DNA from: Ailanthus altissimus
Taxonomy: Eukaryota; Streptophyta; Magnoliopsida; Sapindales; Simaroubaceae
DNA length: 64,000 bases
Direction: 5' to 3'
Assembly (NCBI GenBank): GCA_946807835.1
Contig: OX327712.1
Span: forward strand, 10,000,001 to 10,064,000
Shown: positions 37,160 through 51,015 of the stretch, in pieces
Layout: each line of letters opens with the position of its first letter
How positions within the stretch are numbered: position 1 is the stretch's first letter
Made by a program: the position numbers and the translations under genes
The notes under the pieces: generated by a model
Told to the model about the DNA's origin: nothing
The model's database searches: none
What the model saw: only the letters and a program-made list of their open reading frames with translations

Positions 37160-37930
37160 ACGCCAAACCACTGGTTTATTGGATCTGGTACATATAGATG
37201 TATTTAGTCCAATAAATCTTACTGTAATAAATGATTTCGATACTTTATTGTCTTTGTAGTGATTGTCGCTATATAGACATGTGTTTCTAGGAAACGCAAG
37301 TTAAAATAATTTCGAAGTGTTCAAAATGTTCTGACAATGAAAGTAAAGAAACAAACCCTTATGTATATTGAGTGCTTTCGATAAGATCGAAGTAATTTAT
37401 ACATAATCAGTAAATTCACAAATTATTTAACTAGAATATGATTCTCTCTCAGCATAGTCCTCCAGATACTCCTCAACATAAAGATGTTTAGGAAATGAGG
37501 AATCAGACTATATTAGATACAATCTGATTGATATTGAGAATCACTGATCTTCTAAAATATCTATGAGGTTATACTTTAGCATCTGCTACTCACTTATTAA
37601 ATAATTCCATAATCATTCCTACTACTTTATATGAGATATAGACTAAAAGGGAAACGAGTTTTAAGTATGTTAAGACTTGGTGTTATTCTGCTTTCATAAG
37701 AGTTATGCAACAGAATAAACTTGTATCCAACGATACAAGTATTGGTTCATTTAGTATCCCAAGTGTATAATGGGATACCAATTCTATAATTCAAATGAAT
37801 GAAATATGTTCGTTTCTCATAATGTCACATTCCTAGAGAAAGAGTTTCTCATGAATTGTGGAGATTATAGAAAGATTGAACTTGATGAAGTCAATCTAAA
37901 TATAGATGAACCAACGATGGAATTTTAATT
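37160..37930 (+). pseudogene. Copia integrase, broken
   Basis: LLDLVHIDVFSPINLT near 37180 matches the start of the integrase catalytic core (DLVHTDVCGPM in active copies). SQHSPPDTPQHKDV near 37455 matches the SQ.TPPGTPQ.NGV block, and LLNNSIIIPTTLYEI near 37590 the stretch before the GKRPS-type motif. Several in-frame stops make it non-functional. Integrase lies before reverse transcriptase, confirming Ty1/copia. Confidence 0.85.
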
Positions 37931-38039
37931 TTAAATGAGTGAAATACCTTTAACACACTAAGTTCATAGGTCCAAAAGGATATCAAAGCCATCATTTAGG
38001 TATGTTTGATACTTGAAGGTGCTCTTGATATTTTCTTAG

Positions 38040-39950
38040 TTGAAGAAAAGGATCCTTTAACTTATAAAGAGACGATGTTTGACATCGATTCGGGAAAATG
38101 ACAAGATACTATAAAATTCTGAAATTGACTCAACGCATGACAATTAAGTCTAGGACTTAGTTGTGCTTCCTGTAGAAACTGTTTCTATTTGCAGTAAATC
38201 AGTTTACGCAGAGGAAGCAATGTGGGCCCTATCTGAAAGAATGGTCCTTCATGGCCTGACTGATGTTGAAAGGTTACACTCAGAGATCTAGGATCAATAA
38301 TGAGAAAACCTTTTTCATCGGTAACCATGCTAAAGTCAATTTAGATTTTGTTGATGACAAGATACCATCAAATTTGAATTTGACTCAACGCATGACAATA
38401 AAGTCTAGGACTTAGTTGTGCTTCCTGTAGAAACTGTTTCTATTAGCAGTAAATCAGTTTACGCAGCGGAAGCGGTGAGGGCCCTGTCTGAAGGAATGGT
38501 CCTTCATGGCCTGACTGATGTTGAAAGGTTACACTCAGAGATCTAGGATCAATAATGAGGAAACCTTTTTCATCAGTAACCATGCTAAAGTCAATTTGGA
38601 TTTTGTTGATGATAAGATACCATAAAATTTGAATTTGACTCTAAGTATGACAATTAAGTCTAGGACTTAGTTGTGCTTCCTGTAGAAATTGTTTCTATCA
38701 GCAGTAAATTAGTTTATGCAGCGGAAGCAAAATAGGCCCTATTTGAAGGAATAGTCCTTCATAGCCTGACTGATGTTGAAAGGTTATACTCAGAGATCTA
38801 GGATCAGAAATGAGGAAACCTTTTTCATCAGTAACCATACCAAAGTCAATTTGGATTTTGTTGGCTATTGTTGTATATTATGATTATGGGACTGGCTAAT
38901 GGATGTAACTAAGCTGTTCTGGGAAGTATATCTCGAGTAAGAGATATGCAGAGAATAACTTGATGTTTTTGCATCCAAGCCTAACTTCTAATATAATGTG
39001 CAAACTGAGGAAGTCCATTTATGGACTTAAGTACATTTTTCCAAAGTTGGAATCTTTGTTTATATGATGAAATCAGAAAGTCTGATTTTATCAAGAATAA
39101 AGAGGAAGCGTGTGTGTTTAGAAAGGGCAGTGGGAGTATAATTATCTTTTTAGTTCTCTAAAGTGGAAAATATATACTCAACATTGGAAACGATGATTAG
39201 AGTATAGCAAGTAAATCAGATAAGTGTTATCTGTGTAAAGAACTTCTTCATAAAAGATTTGAGAGAGACTTCCTGTATACTAGGTATAAAGCTTTATGGT
39301 GATATAGCTAAGGAGCTAATAAGACTCTCTCAATCTTCGTACATAGACTAAGTCCATGAAAAGGTATAACTTGATTGACTGTGAGACAGTTAAAGTCCCT
39401 TTTAGACATGGCAATCATCTTTCTTAGAGGAAGTGTCCTCGGGAAGAAGATGAGAGAGTTAGAGTGTCTAACGTCTCAGATGCATTAGCTAGAAATAGAT
39501 AAATGCATACAGTCTCATGTACGATATCTGGATTTAGATGGTTGTAAGTGTTACAAACTGATATCTGTTTAATCCAGAACATGACCATTAAAGAGTTGTG
39601 AAACATATCTGAAATATACTTGAGAAGTATAGAGGATAAGTTTATAAAATATGGAGAAAGTTTCTTACAAAAGAAGGGGCACACATATTCAGACTTACGT
39701 CTGATCTGAATGGTAGAAAGTCTACATTTAGTTATGTGTTTCTCTATACCAGTACCAGAACTAGTTAAATGAGTATTAATAAATGTTCATAGCTAATTCT
39801 GCCTTGAAGGTAGAATGTGTTGCAGCTTGAGAAGCCAGCAAGAGACGTACTATGGATATTCAAGATAATTGCAGAGCTTTAAATAGTTCTAAACTCAGTG
39901 GATCCTATCCCACTATATTACAAATTAACGGTGATTGCTTAAGCCAAGAA
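38040..39950 (+). pseudogene. Copia reverse transcriptase-RNase H, broken, with triplicated N-terminus
   Basis: DPLTYKETMFDIDSGK near 38050 marks the entry to reverse transcriptase. The following fingers segment is present three times (38100-38870). CKLRKSIYGLK lies near 39000-39032. The RNase H part, recognisable in the related copy, aligns at about 39680-39950. Stops and frameshifts are many. Enzyme function must have been supplied in trans when this copy, with its almost identical LTRs, inserted. Confidence 0.85.
38100..38869 (+). repeat. Three tandem copies of a 256-bp RT segment
   Basis: Units start at 38100, 38356 and 38611, with GACAAGATAC (or GATAAGATAC in the third) at the left and GTCAATTTGGATTTTGTTG (one mismatch in the first copy) at the right. 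The related element at 25.2 kb has only one copy. The unit lengths, about 255-256 bp, are not all multiples of three, so the reading frame is destroyed. Confidence 0.93.
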
Positions 39951-40031
39951 GCCCTCTAAGCCTAAACTCCTATAGTGTTTGAGAAACACGTGGAGTGTAT
40001 TGGTATGAGATACCAGTACGTATGGCACTGA

Positions 40032-40045
40032 AGCAAGTGGGAGTT
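40032..40045 (+). other. Polypurine tract of the recent copia element
   Basis: AGCAAGTGGGAGTT lies directly before the 3' LTR, the usual copia plus-strand primer. Confidence 0.85.
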
Positions 40046-42252
40046 TGTTGGAGCTGGTGCTCACGTGCCATTCCAATATTGTATGAATATTAATTGTTAA
40101 TATTTATACAATAAACATTTCGAATAAGGATTGTTAATATCATATTAATATGGTAGAATGCTTGTAACATTACAGACATTATTTGATCTGAAAGAGTTCA
40201 GATTTGATCTAAAGGAGTTTAGATCAGAACTAATAGTTATCAATGCTGAGAGTTATAAATGCTAATAGTTAGCACTGTTAATAGTTATCAGTTTATAAGA
40301 GTCAGCAATGTCTAAAGAGTTAGAACTTTGTCTATAATGGGACAAAGACCTGAGAGTATACTTGTAATGATATAGTTGCAAAGAGTTGCAATAGAAGCTA
40401 AGAAATATCATTATGTAAGTATGTCTTAAATATAATGTTCCTGATCTATGATCATCAATGCAGGTCTATCGGTGAATTCACAATATATAGATTAGTGTAT
40501 GTCTATATCTGACTAGTTCAGATGGTTGTTCTTAGCTAACCATGAGCTTAGAGCTTGTATAGACATGCGGGTATCCAGTCAGGACTGGATACTGAACAGA
40601 CTTATGAGGACCCATAGATATCCTATGAAACCGTCAAAGGAAGGTCATCTCGAGTTGAGTAGTAATCGTGGTCCTTTGACCTGAGCGCCACGGTGGTCTT
40701 GTGAGTGATCCATCATGCTTTGGTTCCACATATGTCAGAGACCTTTCATGGTCTGACCGCTATGTGTCGCTGGGTATGGTCCGATGCTCATGGAGTCCGG
40801 TGTGCGTAGATACGGGATCCATCAGCTTACGTAGGTAAGTTGTATATCCGATGCTCCGAGATTGTATTTCATAAAGTCTTGTGGCCACAAGCATAAACCC
40901 GGGAAAAGAGTTTCCCACAGGGTTAAACAATATAGCAAAAATGTTTGCGTATATTGTTTATCGAGATACGAATCTGGAGATAAGAATATTGGATGAGCAA
41001 ATGGGGATTTGATAGTGCTGATCTATATCCCCGCACATCCAGGGTATAAATGATGGAAGGATTATACGTATACGTTATGACCTCAACTTGTATAGTCTGA
41101 CACGCTGATTTGTAATATTCGTAACGTGTGCGTGGGATATCGATTATGGATTAATGGAATAGTTCCATTTGACAAATCGGGTGTAGACCTAGAGAGTCCC
41201 AATATGAAATGCACTCTTTGAGCACTTGGGCAGTGAACCGTATTGAATTGTTCAATACAGTATAATTCAGCAATTACTAAGGTTACGTTAACTAAAGTAT
41301 ATGGTTAAATGGTGGGACCCACTTTAGGTTAACTTGGTAACCGAGTAAGGATATAATAGTAATTTCACTTTATGATTATTTAATTGTTAAATAATTAAAA
41401 TAAATATTTATTTGTTTAATTGTTAAATAAATGATTTAACTTAACTAGGGTTAAAGGTTAACCATATGGTTAAGTTAGTTAACTTTACTTAATGGTTAAG
41501 TAAAGGTTAACCTAACCATGGTTAAGTTAGTTAACTATGGTTAAATTAATTAAATATTTATTAACTTAAAGGTTAAGTTAAAGTAATCTAACTATGGTTA
41601 AATATTAACTAAGGTTAGGTTAAGCTAAATGAAATGCAAATGAAATTCAAATTAGTTTGGAATTTATGCATTAGTATATAAAGTGAAATGAAATTGAAAA
41701 TCATTAAGAATTAATTTTTGAAATTGGTTTTAGATTTTAGGTTTTGCATTTTGGGAGCCAATTCAATTTGAGAAATTGAAATTGTTTGTTTTGTGTTTTA
41801 AGTGTTAGAACAACAAAACAAACTAGATAAATGGTTACTAAATGTAATAACTAAAAACAAGATTTGTTTTATTTATTCAAGAGTTGAATAAAAGGAAAAA
41901 CAAATTTGATTAAGTTAAATTGTTTAACTTTGAAAAATGTTTAAGAGTTAAACATATATGCTGGATTAAGATGCTGCCATTCTAGACAATCAAACCCACC
42001 CTTGTTGATTGCTAGAATTGATCAAAGATTCATTTCATGGTGGACTTCAAAGAAAATTAATCCAAAAGCTTCATTGGTGATATTTCTCAATTTCGAATTT
42101 CAGTTTAATCAAATGTTATTTTCTGTGTTCATTATATTTAATCTTCCGCTGTGCACATGTATGTATGAGATATGTATATTGTTTGTATGATGAACACAAC
42201 CCACATGCAAGCACCCTAAGTTTTATTTGTACCCAACCCACAAAACCCAACA
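40046..42252 (+). repeat. 3' LTR of the recent copia element
   Basis: Nearly identical to 32805-35013. Differences include a 2-base deletion near 40610 and scattered single changes. It is followed by CTTAT (42253-42257). Confidence 0.93.
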
Positions 42253-42257
42253 CTTAT

Positions 42258-44021
42258 AAAGCCATCAATGGAAGGTCTTCTAAGTTAAGTAGTATTTATG
42301 GTCCTTTGACCTGAGTGCACAATGGACTTGTGAGTGATCCACTATGCTTTGGTTCTACACATGTCAGAAACCTTTCATAGTCTGATTGCTGGGTGTCGCT
42401 AGATATGGTCCGATGCTCATGGAGTCTAGTGTGCACATATATGGGATCCGTCAACTCATATGAATGGGTTGTATATCATAATACTCCGAGATTGTATTTC
42501 AAAAAGTTTTGTGGCCACAAGTATAAACCTCGAAAAATATATTCGCAAGGAATAAACAATATCACAAAAGTGTTTGTGGATATTTTTTAAGGAATATAAA
42601 TCTGGAGATAAGTTTATAGTTAAGCAAATAGAGATTTGAAGGTGATGATCTATATCTCTGCTCTTCAAGGATATAAATGTTGAAAGAATTATACAAATAT
42701 GCAATAACCTCAACTTGTATAATCTAATGCGCTGATTTATAATATCTGTAATATATGTGTGGGGCATCGTTCATGGACGTATGGATGAGCCCCATATGAC
42801 AAACCAGACGTGGACCTAGAAAGTCTCACAATATAAAGTGTACTCGTTGCACATTACGGTAGCGGACTGGATTGAATAATTCGATCCAATAAATTCCAGC
42901 AAAATAAAATAATTATTTCGAGATCCCTTGGGATGTACATTTGTCAAGACTTAATTGTTAAGTACATCACTAAATTAATTAATAAGGATTAATTAATAGG
43001 ATGTTGACAAATGGCATAATTAAGTCCAAGATTTGATATTACCTTAAATTTACCATTTAACCTTAGTGGTAAAACATAAGTAAGGTAAAAAATAATTATC
43101 AAAATTATTTTGAATAATTAAATTATAATATATATTAATTATGGCATTGTATTTTAATATAAAGAGGGGTCTAGATGTTGGCTATTTATTTACCTAATAT
43201 AATTAAAGTAATTATATTTGTTATGTAAAGATTAATTTAATTAGCTATTAGTTTAGTGCTTTATAAATTAATAATAAGTGGAAGACCAACAATAAAATTA
43301 GTGGAGCACTTGTTTTTGTTTGATAAAAGTATTGAATAACAAAAATAATTTTTGGGTAACAATTGAATTCATTCATTCAATTTTGATAGCAAAATTCGGC
43401 CAAGGCATTTGAGAGAGGTAAGAGAGAATTTTGGTTTTGTTCTTTTTCAAGTGTTGAAAACATGTAGAACTTCTTTTCATTTTCTTCTCTCATGGATAGC
43501 TCAAAATGAATATAAAAAAAATGGAGAAAGAGATATATAATTGTAGACAATAGTTGTGCTAAAATTAATTAATCTATGAAAATTATTTCCAATAAAAACA
43601 CAAGAGTTGTATATATGTATTTATCATCTCCATTTAAGAAACAAAATTGTATTAAAAAAAGTTTGAATATATATTGCTGAAAATTCTAAAACAAAACTAT
43701 CATTCTAACTCCATAATCCCACCAAACCGTTATGGATTAGAATTGTTCAACAATACACTTCAAGGTGAGCTCTTCACTTGGATTGTTAGAGGACTTGAAG
43801 ACTTTGTAAAGTTACCTTCATTAGGTAAGGTTTCTTTACATTTTAATTTAAGTACACAAGTGTTCATCATGTATATTTTGTATAATAATTATACTTGAAC
43901 ATATATGTGATATATGTGGTTAATTTGTTAAATTGAGTGTATTTGTTAACATGCTTCCGCTATGTGTAGTAATTTTTGAAATTATGTATACACTTATATA
44001 TCACACACTTGGTTTCCAACA
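42258..44021 (+). repeat. Solo LTR, part 2
   Basis: It continues the LTR begun at 32218 after the inserted element. It ends TTTCCAACA at 44021 and is followed by CTCAT (44022-44026), which matches 32213-32217. With the insert removed the LTR is about 2.35 kb with a perfect target duplication and no internal region, as expected after LTR-LTR recombination. Confidence 0.88.
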
Positions 44022-44026
44022 CTCAT

Positions 44027-45740
44027 ATCATCTACATCTCAGACTGAGCTTTTTCTAGCACATGATTCGTCCCTAAGTCGCCATAATTTTTGACTCTGGG
44101 AATCATCCATTAAAGACATAATTTTTATATCTAAATAAAATACAAAGTTCTCCTTATTAAGAAATTTCCAAACAAACTAACTGATAGACACTCAAGGGAC
44201 AAAGACTTACAATAAATACTTAATCAAGAAATATGCAAGAAAACTATAAAAAAATGACAACACTAAGAAGAAGACACTTACTGGCATAGAAGCTCTAGAA
44301 GTAAGATCACCAATAAACCAAATTATGGAGAACACGAGCTCTAAATAACAAAAATACTCTCTTTTCAACAATATCAGAAATAGAAAATCACATATAGAGA
44401 ATAGAAAGAACCACAAATCTATATACAATTATAAAAAAAGGAATCTTAGTCATTGATTCAAAATTTAAGTGATGGAAAATACTGTTAAAGACTAAAACTT
44501 CTTTATGAATAAGACAAATCTCCTTACTAAACCATAATCATGCGATTGACAATCAGCTCACCAAGATGATGACACGTTACTATAAATTTAAAAAACGGGA
44601 GCCACTACTCATTAAAATTATCAAATAGTAATAAACTTTTCAAGAGATTTACTAATATTTAATGTAATAAAGGCAACAACTCTAAACAAAAGTCCAATCA
44701 TTATCATACATTACATATCCATAACATGTGGGTCCAAGAAACATCTACTCAATAGAATCCCATTAGACAAAAGAGTAATTCACAACTTGAAGACCAATAA
44801 TAAAACAATGACATTGGCCAACTACAATAAAAAGCACTTTAACAAACACCTCAATCTAAGAGCATTACTTATAAAGCTTTTAGTATCAATAAGTTAATAT
44901 TGAAATTAAGGTTCTCTTGTTTCTTTCTGGATTTCAGCCCACAAGGCCAAAAACACTTTAGTCCAAAAGCCCAAAGACTTTGGCTATAAGGCACCCTCTT
45001 CAAGTTAGTGAGAACATTGGTCATAAATTGGCTAATTTGTTCAGCTAGATTTCAAATGAGAGAACGGTTTACGCTCTCGTTGAGCTAGTTAGAACATTGT
45101 TCAAAACATTATTCATAACTTGGCTACCTTGCTCGGCTATACTCAAAACTAACCGAGTTAGTTATAACATTGGTTATAACTTGGCTAATCTGTTTGGTCA
45201 GACTCCAAATAAAGGAATAATCTCCTCTCTCAAAATGAGTAGGACATATGTCAAACTTGACCACCCTAAAAACTAAGAATAATTCCTAAGAGAACTTAAC
45301 TTACGAGAGTTATAGATAAGATCACCCTTATTAAGGAATTATCCAATACAGATCGAACTAAGGTAAGCCAATTCAATTTTAGAAAAATTCTAATAGCAGA
45401 ATGCTAGAAGGAAAAGTCTATAAGACTTTCAAATTCTAAAAGGATTCTAACACTATGAGTTAAATCTATATCCCCACCCTGTAAATAGAGAAGCAATTCT
45501 CCACAAGGGATCATCTTCTTCATCTTGATCATCCAAATAATCACAATTATCATCCTAATTCTTATCACATATGTGAGCAAACAAAAGTATATATAAAATA
45601 CATATACCCAACTACTTATTATTTTCTACTCTCTTGCCTTATTTTTATCTTTTTAGATTGTTGTTAACTTAAATATTAGAGTGCCTATACTGAAAAACTT
45701 TCAGTACAGTCTCACTTTTTTCTTGTGTTGTAGAATTCTC
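44027..45740 (+). mobile_element. Degenerate gypsy-type LTR-like region
   Basis: No gene. The segment contains repeated phrases such as AACTTGGCTA..TTGTTCGGCT (45050-45190). Near 45665 it has TAACTTAAATATTAGAGTGCC followed by TTTCAGTACAGTCTCAC, which resembles the near-3'-end signature of Tat-type LTRs also seen near 9880. Borders are unknown. Confidence 0.4.
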
Positions 45741-46155
45741 ATCTGACGTGACATTCATAGGAGAGAGCAATTTGATCTAGTTTAATATCCATCCTTTTAT
45801 AAGTGTCAAGGTTAAACTTTCTTGAAGAAATAAATTCAATTCATTAACTTCAAAATTATCAAATTTTAGGGTCAACAAATACAACATATGAAATAAATAA
45901 CTTTTGTTTAAAAAAATTAAGTTTCAAAGGAAAGTATAGTGTTGCAAACACTTAATAGCTTTATTTTATAACAAAAAACTCTAAACATTATATTGGTATG
46001 TTTTTAATATAGTAAAAAAAAATTAAAATGTAGTTAATACAACTCTTTAAAAATAAATTACTTGTGGTAAAAATATTAAATTTTAAGCAAAGTAAAAATG
46101 GTTGGAAACACTAATTTAAGTGTGAATAGGACTTTAAAGAAAAAAAACAAAAGTA
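45741..46155. other. AT-rich spacer
   Basis: Nothing supported. Confidence 0.4.
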
Positions 46156-46160
46156 ATTTA

Positions 46161-46334
46161 TGTTATAAGGCGATGCGTTTGGTGGATTTTCCCTCTACAA
46201 ATATATGCATAGCTTTCCTTATAACTAATATAGCTTTACAATACAATATTCATAAAGATGCTATAATATTTTTTAGAGGCTTTATAACACTTGAGTTATC
46301 TCTAGCTTTTGCCTTTTATTATTTATTTACAATA
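46161..46334 (+). repeat. 5' LTR of short-LTR copia element
   Basis: 174 bp, TGTTATAAGG to TTTACAATA. It shares CACTTGAGTTATCTCTA and CTTTTGCCTTTT with 51016-51155, and is about 34 bp longer because of indels. Confidence 0.85.
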
Positions 46335-48499
46335 CGTTATGAATACGATTAATATATAAGTTCAAGTTGTTAACTTACATATTAAGTTTTTAACTTACTT
46401 TATTTTATGTCTTTTATTTTACGTGTTTCATTTATATTTAACTATTATTTGTATTGTGTTTATATTATAGTATAATATAATTTATATGAGTATGTGTAAT
46501 GGTTGCCATTTATTTGGATCTTTCACATAAAAATAAGAATAATATTTTACATTAGTTATTTTGTATTTATATTTATAATATTTAATATTATGTCTATTAT
46601 TTTAATTTCAAATATTTTATCTGCTATCTGAAACTTGCAAAACAAATCAATAAGTCATAATCTAAAGTTCTGATAATTGATCTTATTAATTTAAAACTTG
46701 AAGTTTTGTATTAGAATCTAAAGTTCTAGATCATAACTTTTGAATTTTTTTTTTCTTAATTACTTATTCATATGGAATGTTATACATTCTCATTATTATT
46801 GATACATGAAAGATTATGTCTCCTCATTACTACTGATACATGGAAGGCTTTTGCTTCTTAATTTTTATTATTTTATATATATAGAAGGTCTTGCCTCATA
46901 AATATTCATTTTAATATTTATGTTTCATCATAATTTTTAATTCTCTTATTTCATATCTAACAGTCATTGAAAAAAATTCTTGACAAATTTACGAATCCTT
47001 ATACTTGATGCATCTGAAAAATTACCTATCATGGATATTAGATGTTAAAATACACCTCCAAATTAATAACTTGAAAAAAAAATTGATTGAAAAAAAAAAT
47101 AACATGTCCTTATAGGACAAGTTGAGAGCTATGATTTTTCCTTTGTCGTTACTTATATGAGTGTTTGAAAGCTCAATATTTGACAATAGAAGACCAGTAA
47201 ATCTTGTAAATTTTTTTTAAAGAATGATATGTTTATAAGAAAGATATGTTCCTCCTAAGAGCAAGACATGAATAGATAAATATGCGATTATATGATCTTA
47301 GAATTATTGTTAAATACAATTTACTTTTTTGACAATCACCTCACAGCTAAAATTATATGGTGAGAAAATTATAGAACAAGATACGTTAGAGAAGAAATGA
47401 TCTATTTTCATGCCTTTAATATTGTTCTGAAGCACTAGTATCTCGAGCATTGATATTAAGAATTAATCTTATGTTTTCTACTTGCTGAACAAAATAATGA
47501 GCTTTATTGAGAAGTAATGAATTATGTCCAAATGGTGTAAAGAACGAAGGAACATTAAAAGATGACAAAAATATTAAGACAAAGATAATGGTGTAGAGAA
47601 TAAATGTCCTAAATACTTATTATTGATGTGGTCATTATAAGGCATCTATCAAGGCAGAGAAAAAGAATGCATAGACAAATCTTATTGATAACTTCAGATT
47701 ATGAAGATCTTACTCATATAAATGTTTTTGGTTTCTTTGGGGATAAATAATGGAACATTAACAATAAAGCTTTAATTAATATCTTTTTGTATGAAATTTG
47801 GCTTTTATCATTTTGATATTTACCATAAACTTTTATTTTATGTAAGAAAAAACTTTTAAAGATGAATTGTCAACTTTGAAAAAGTTGAGAATGCGTGTTT
47901 GGATGATAGTGCAATTATACATTATTCTTCGAGATAAGAAATATTAAAAGAAAAGTCAATACTATATCATGTCCTGTAGATCTAATTGAAGGCTCTAGTA
48001 GAGTAATGATCTTGTTAGCAAGTTGAACAAATTTATATATAAGTGAGTGAAGCCTTATACGTAGGCAGATTTAAAAGAAATATACTTAATTTAAAGATAT
48101 CCATAAAACAGATATCACATTGAGACTTTGAGTGAAAATAATATAAAATGTATTTGCATTACTTTAACAGTTTCAGACAAGAAATGCATAATTGAAAGGC
48201 GTTTTCCCTTATCATTTGGTTTGTATTATACAATCATAAACTCAATTGGAAGCTATGCAATAATGAACTTGAAGTTTAATTATCTAAAAATGTTAATGCT
48301 ATAACATAACGCTTTGGTCATGTAAGATCAACTATGATGCGTAAGAATCATTAAAAATTCTCATAGACATCTATTAAAGAACTTGAGGCTTCTATTGTCT
48401 AATGAAAGTATTTGTACCACTTGCTCACAAGCCAAATTTGTAGTTAGACTATCCCATATAAGATATCTCTAAAATCTCCATCATTTTTACAAATGATTC

Positions 48500-50650
48500 A
48501 AAGAGATATTTGTGGATCAAATACATTCACCAATTGGACCTTTTTTGCTATTCTATGATTTTGATTGATATAATTGCATGGTAGTATCATGTTTGTTTAT
48601 TGTTTATATGGAATATTGCATTCGTTAGATTACTAGCACAAATCATTAGATTAAGGGCACAATTCCCAGACTACCCTATTAAAACCATATATTTAGATAA
48701 TACTAGTGAGTTTACACTTAAAATATTTAATGATTATTACATTAGTGGGAATTGAGATAGAACATCCTATGCTACATGTTCACACACAAAATAGATTAGA
48801 AGAGTTCTTAATTAAATGACTTTATCACCCCCATTATGAACTAAGATATGACGTTAACATTGAGTGGGGATTTATGTTTGTTTTAACTCATCATCAATTA
48901 TAAGATATCTTACCACACGATTTGTGGATTGTCATTTTGATGAGATAATATTCCCACCGTTAAGAGAAAGAAAAATGCCTCCCGAAGGCATGAACTTTCT
49001 TGAAAAAGACCACTATATCTTATTTGAATTCTCACATAAATTAATATAAAAATAAGGTGTAAAAGATTGTTCTTCTTCAAAAAATTACAAATAAATTACT
49101 AGATTTTTTATATATACATTAAAAGTAACAAAGTCATATATACTATCTACCAATACATAAGCCCGGGTGACTTTTTTGGTAAAATAATCTAATCAAAAAG
49201 TAATTAATGAATCGTCTGTTGCACGCCAAAAGTGTGGTAGACCATTTGGTATAAAAGATATTATTCCGCAGAAGAAGAAAGTAAAATATCAGGATTCTCA
49301 TAAAATGATTCTCAAGCCAATAATCTACATTCTCTATAGCCAAGTATGAAATATTTTGACTTGTAATCCTGATACCTGAAGATGTCAATTTTGTAAAAAT
49401 AAATGGGTATTTTGTACGGGAATGTAACGAAAACAACGAAATTACCAGATACAAAGCAAATCTCATTGCTCGATGTTTTTATCAAAAACTTGATATTTAT
49501 GATGAAACTTATTCTCCTCATGATGTTTCCCGCATGATGGACATTATTACATTTTAGTTGGACAGTCTCGTGAAAACTTGATATACGTATTATGAATGTA
49601 GTGCCAACATACCTATGTAGATCACCTGATATAAATACTTATGAAAATCCCTAAAGGATTCAATATACCTGAAGTATGTAATCATAATTCGTATTCAAGA
49701 TACAAAAAATCTTTGTATGGATCAAAATAATTTGAGCGCCTGTGGTATAACTGCCTAAATGAATACTTAATAAGAAATGACTTAATATGTCCATGTGTAT
49801 TTACAAAGAAGTCAGATTCAGAGTTTTCCATTGTGACTATATATGTGAATCACATGAATCTGACTAGGACTCTCGAAGAATTCTTAAATATTTAAGAATA
49901 CTTAAAAAGATAATTTGAAGTGAAAGACTTAGGAAAGACTAAATAATATCCCGGCTTGCAGATCGAGTACAAATCAAACAGAACCTTTATCTATCCATCC
50001 AACTATACTAAAAAGATTATGAAAATGTTCAATATGGATAAAGCTCGTCCATTAAGTACCCTATGGTTGTTTAGTCTCTCGATCCTAATAAGGGATCCAT
50101 TCATCCTAAAGAATATGATGAGAAGATACTTGGTCTAAAAATACCACAACTTAATAAAATTGATGTTTTATTGTATCTAGCCAAATGAACTAAACTGGAC
50201 ACAACTTTTGTAGTAAGCTTATTAGTAATATTTAGTTATACACTAACTCGGCAACATTAGGATGTTGGTTATGCAAATATTGAGTACCTTTCTAAAAAAG
50301 CTCGCTTACAAATGGGATATGTTTTTATTTTATGACAATCTCATGGTGATCCATAAAGTAAATTTTTGTTGTCACATTCTTCAATCATTCTAAGATTCTT
50401 GCAATATATCAAGCAAACATATGATCTATATACTTGCAATTTATCATTCATCACATTCACAGTACATGTAGCATACTTTCTGCAACAGATATAGAGACAA
50501 TGTTATTGCATTGCTCAAGTTAGAGACAAATTTATTAAAGGAGATGGAACTAATGATATTTCTCTAAAATTCTTTTACATCAATGAGCTACAATAAAGCA
50601 AGAAGACTATCATCAAAATAGACACACTTCACTGATAATTTCACAGACCT
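48500..50650 (+). pseudogene. Copia integrase-RT-RNase H, broken
   Basis: Integrase C-terminal region: MGIYVCFNSSSIIRYLT and FVDCHFDEIIFPPL (48864-48970). Reverse transcriptase: YSRYKKSLYGSK at 49692-49727, then VKDLGKTK near 49919 and FNMDKARPLSTL near 50028. RNase H follows from about 50200. These match one well-known plant copia family in order and wording. Stops and frameshifts interrupt all domains. Confidence 0.88.
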
Positions 50651-51015
50651 ATTCACTCAAATATTTATTAATATTTAACTTTTAAAAAATTAGTTTACAA
50701 GATTGGCATATGCTTGCTCAACAAATTGACAGTGCACTGTAAAGCTTTAATTTGGGGGGCACTTAATTAGGAAGAGCACATTTTTCCAGAAGAAAAATTA
50801 CATCAGTTACAAATATGCATCTTTTTTTCTTTTCTTTCGATAAGGTTTTATCCTACTGAATTTTATTTGCAATATTTTTAACAAGGCAATATTGGCACGT
50901 GTACTATAACTGTATATTATAGAGTTGTATTTTATTTTTGTTTAGACTTTTGTCCTAGTAGATTTTTTCTTAAAAATATAAAATATAACAAAAGTGGTGG
51001 AATTTAATGGGGGTG

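Larger units (their letters stand above)
32805..42252 (+). mobile_element. Complete, recently inserted Ty1/copia element with degenerate pol
   Basis: A 9.45-kb element with LTRs of 2209 and 2207 bp that differ at only about 15-20 positions by eye, flanked by a perfect 5-bp target duplication CTTAT (32800-32804 and 42253-42257). Methionine-tRNA primer-binding site, long structured leader, integrase, reverse transcriptase and RNase H remnants, and a polypurine tract follow in copia order. Pol is riddled with stops, so it cannot encode its own enzymes. It lies inside an older solo LTR of a related family. LTRs above 2 kb are long for copia. Confidence 0.93.
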
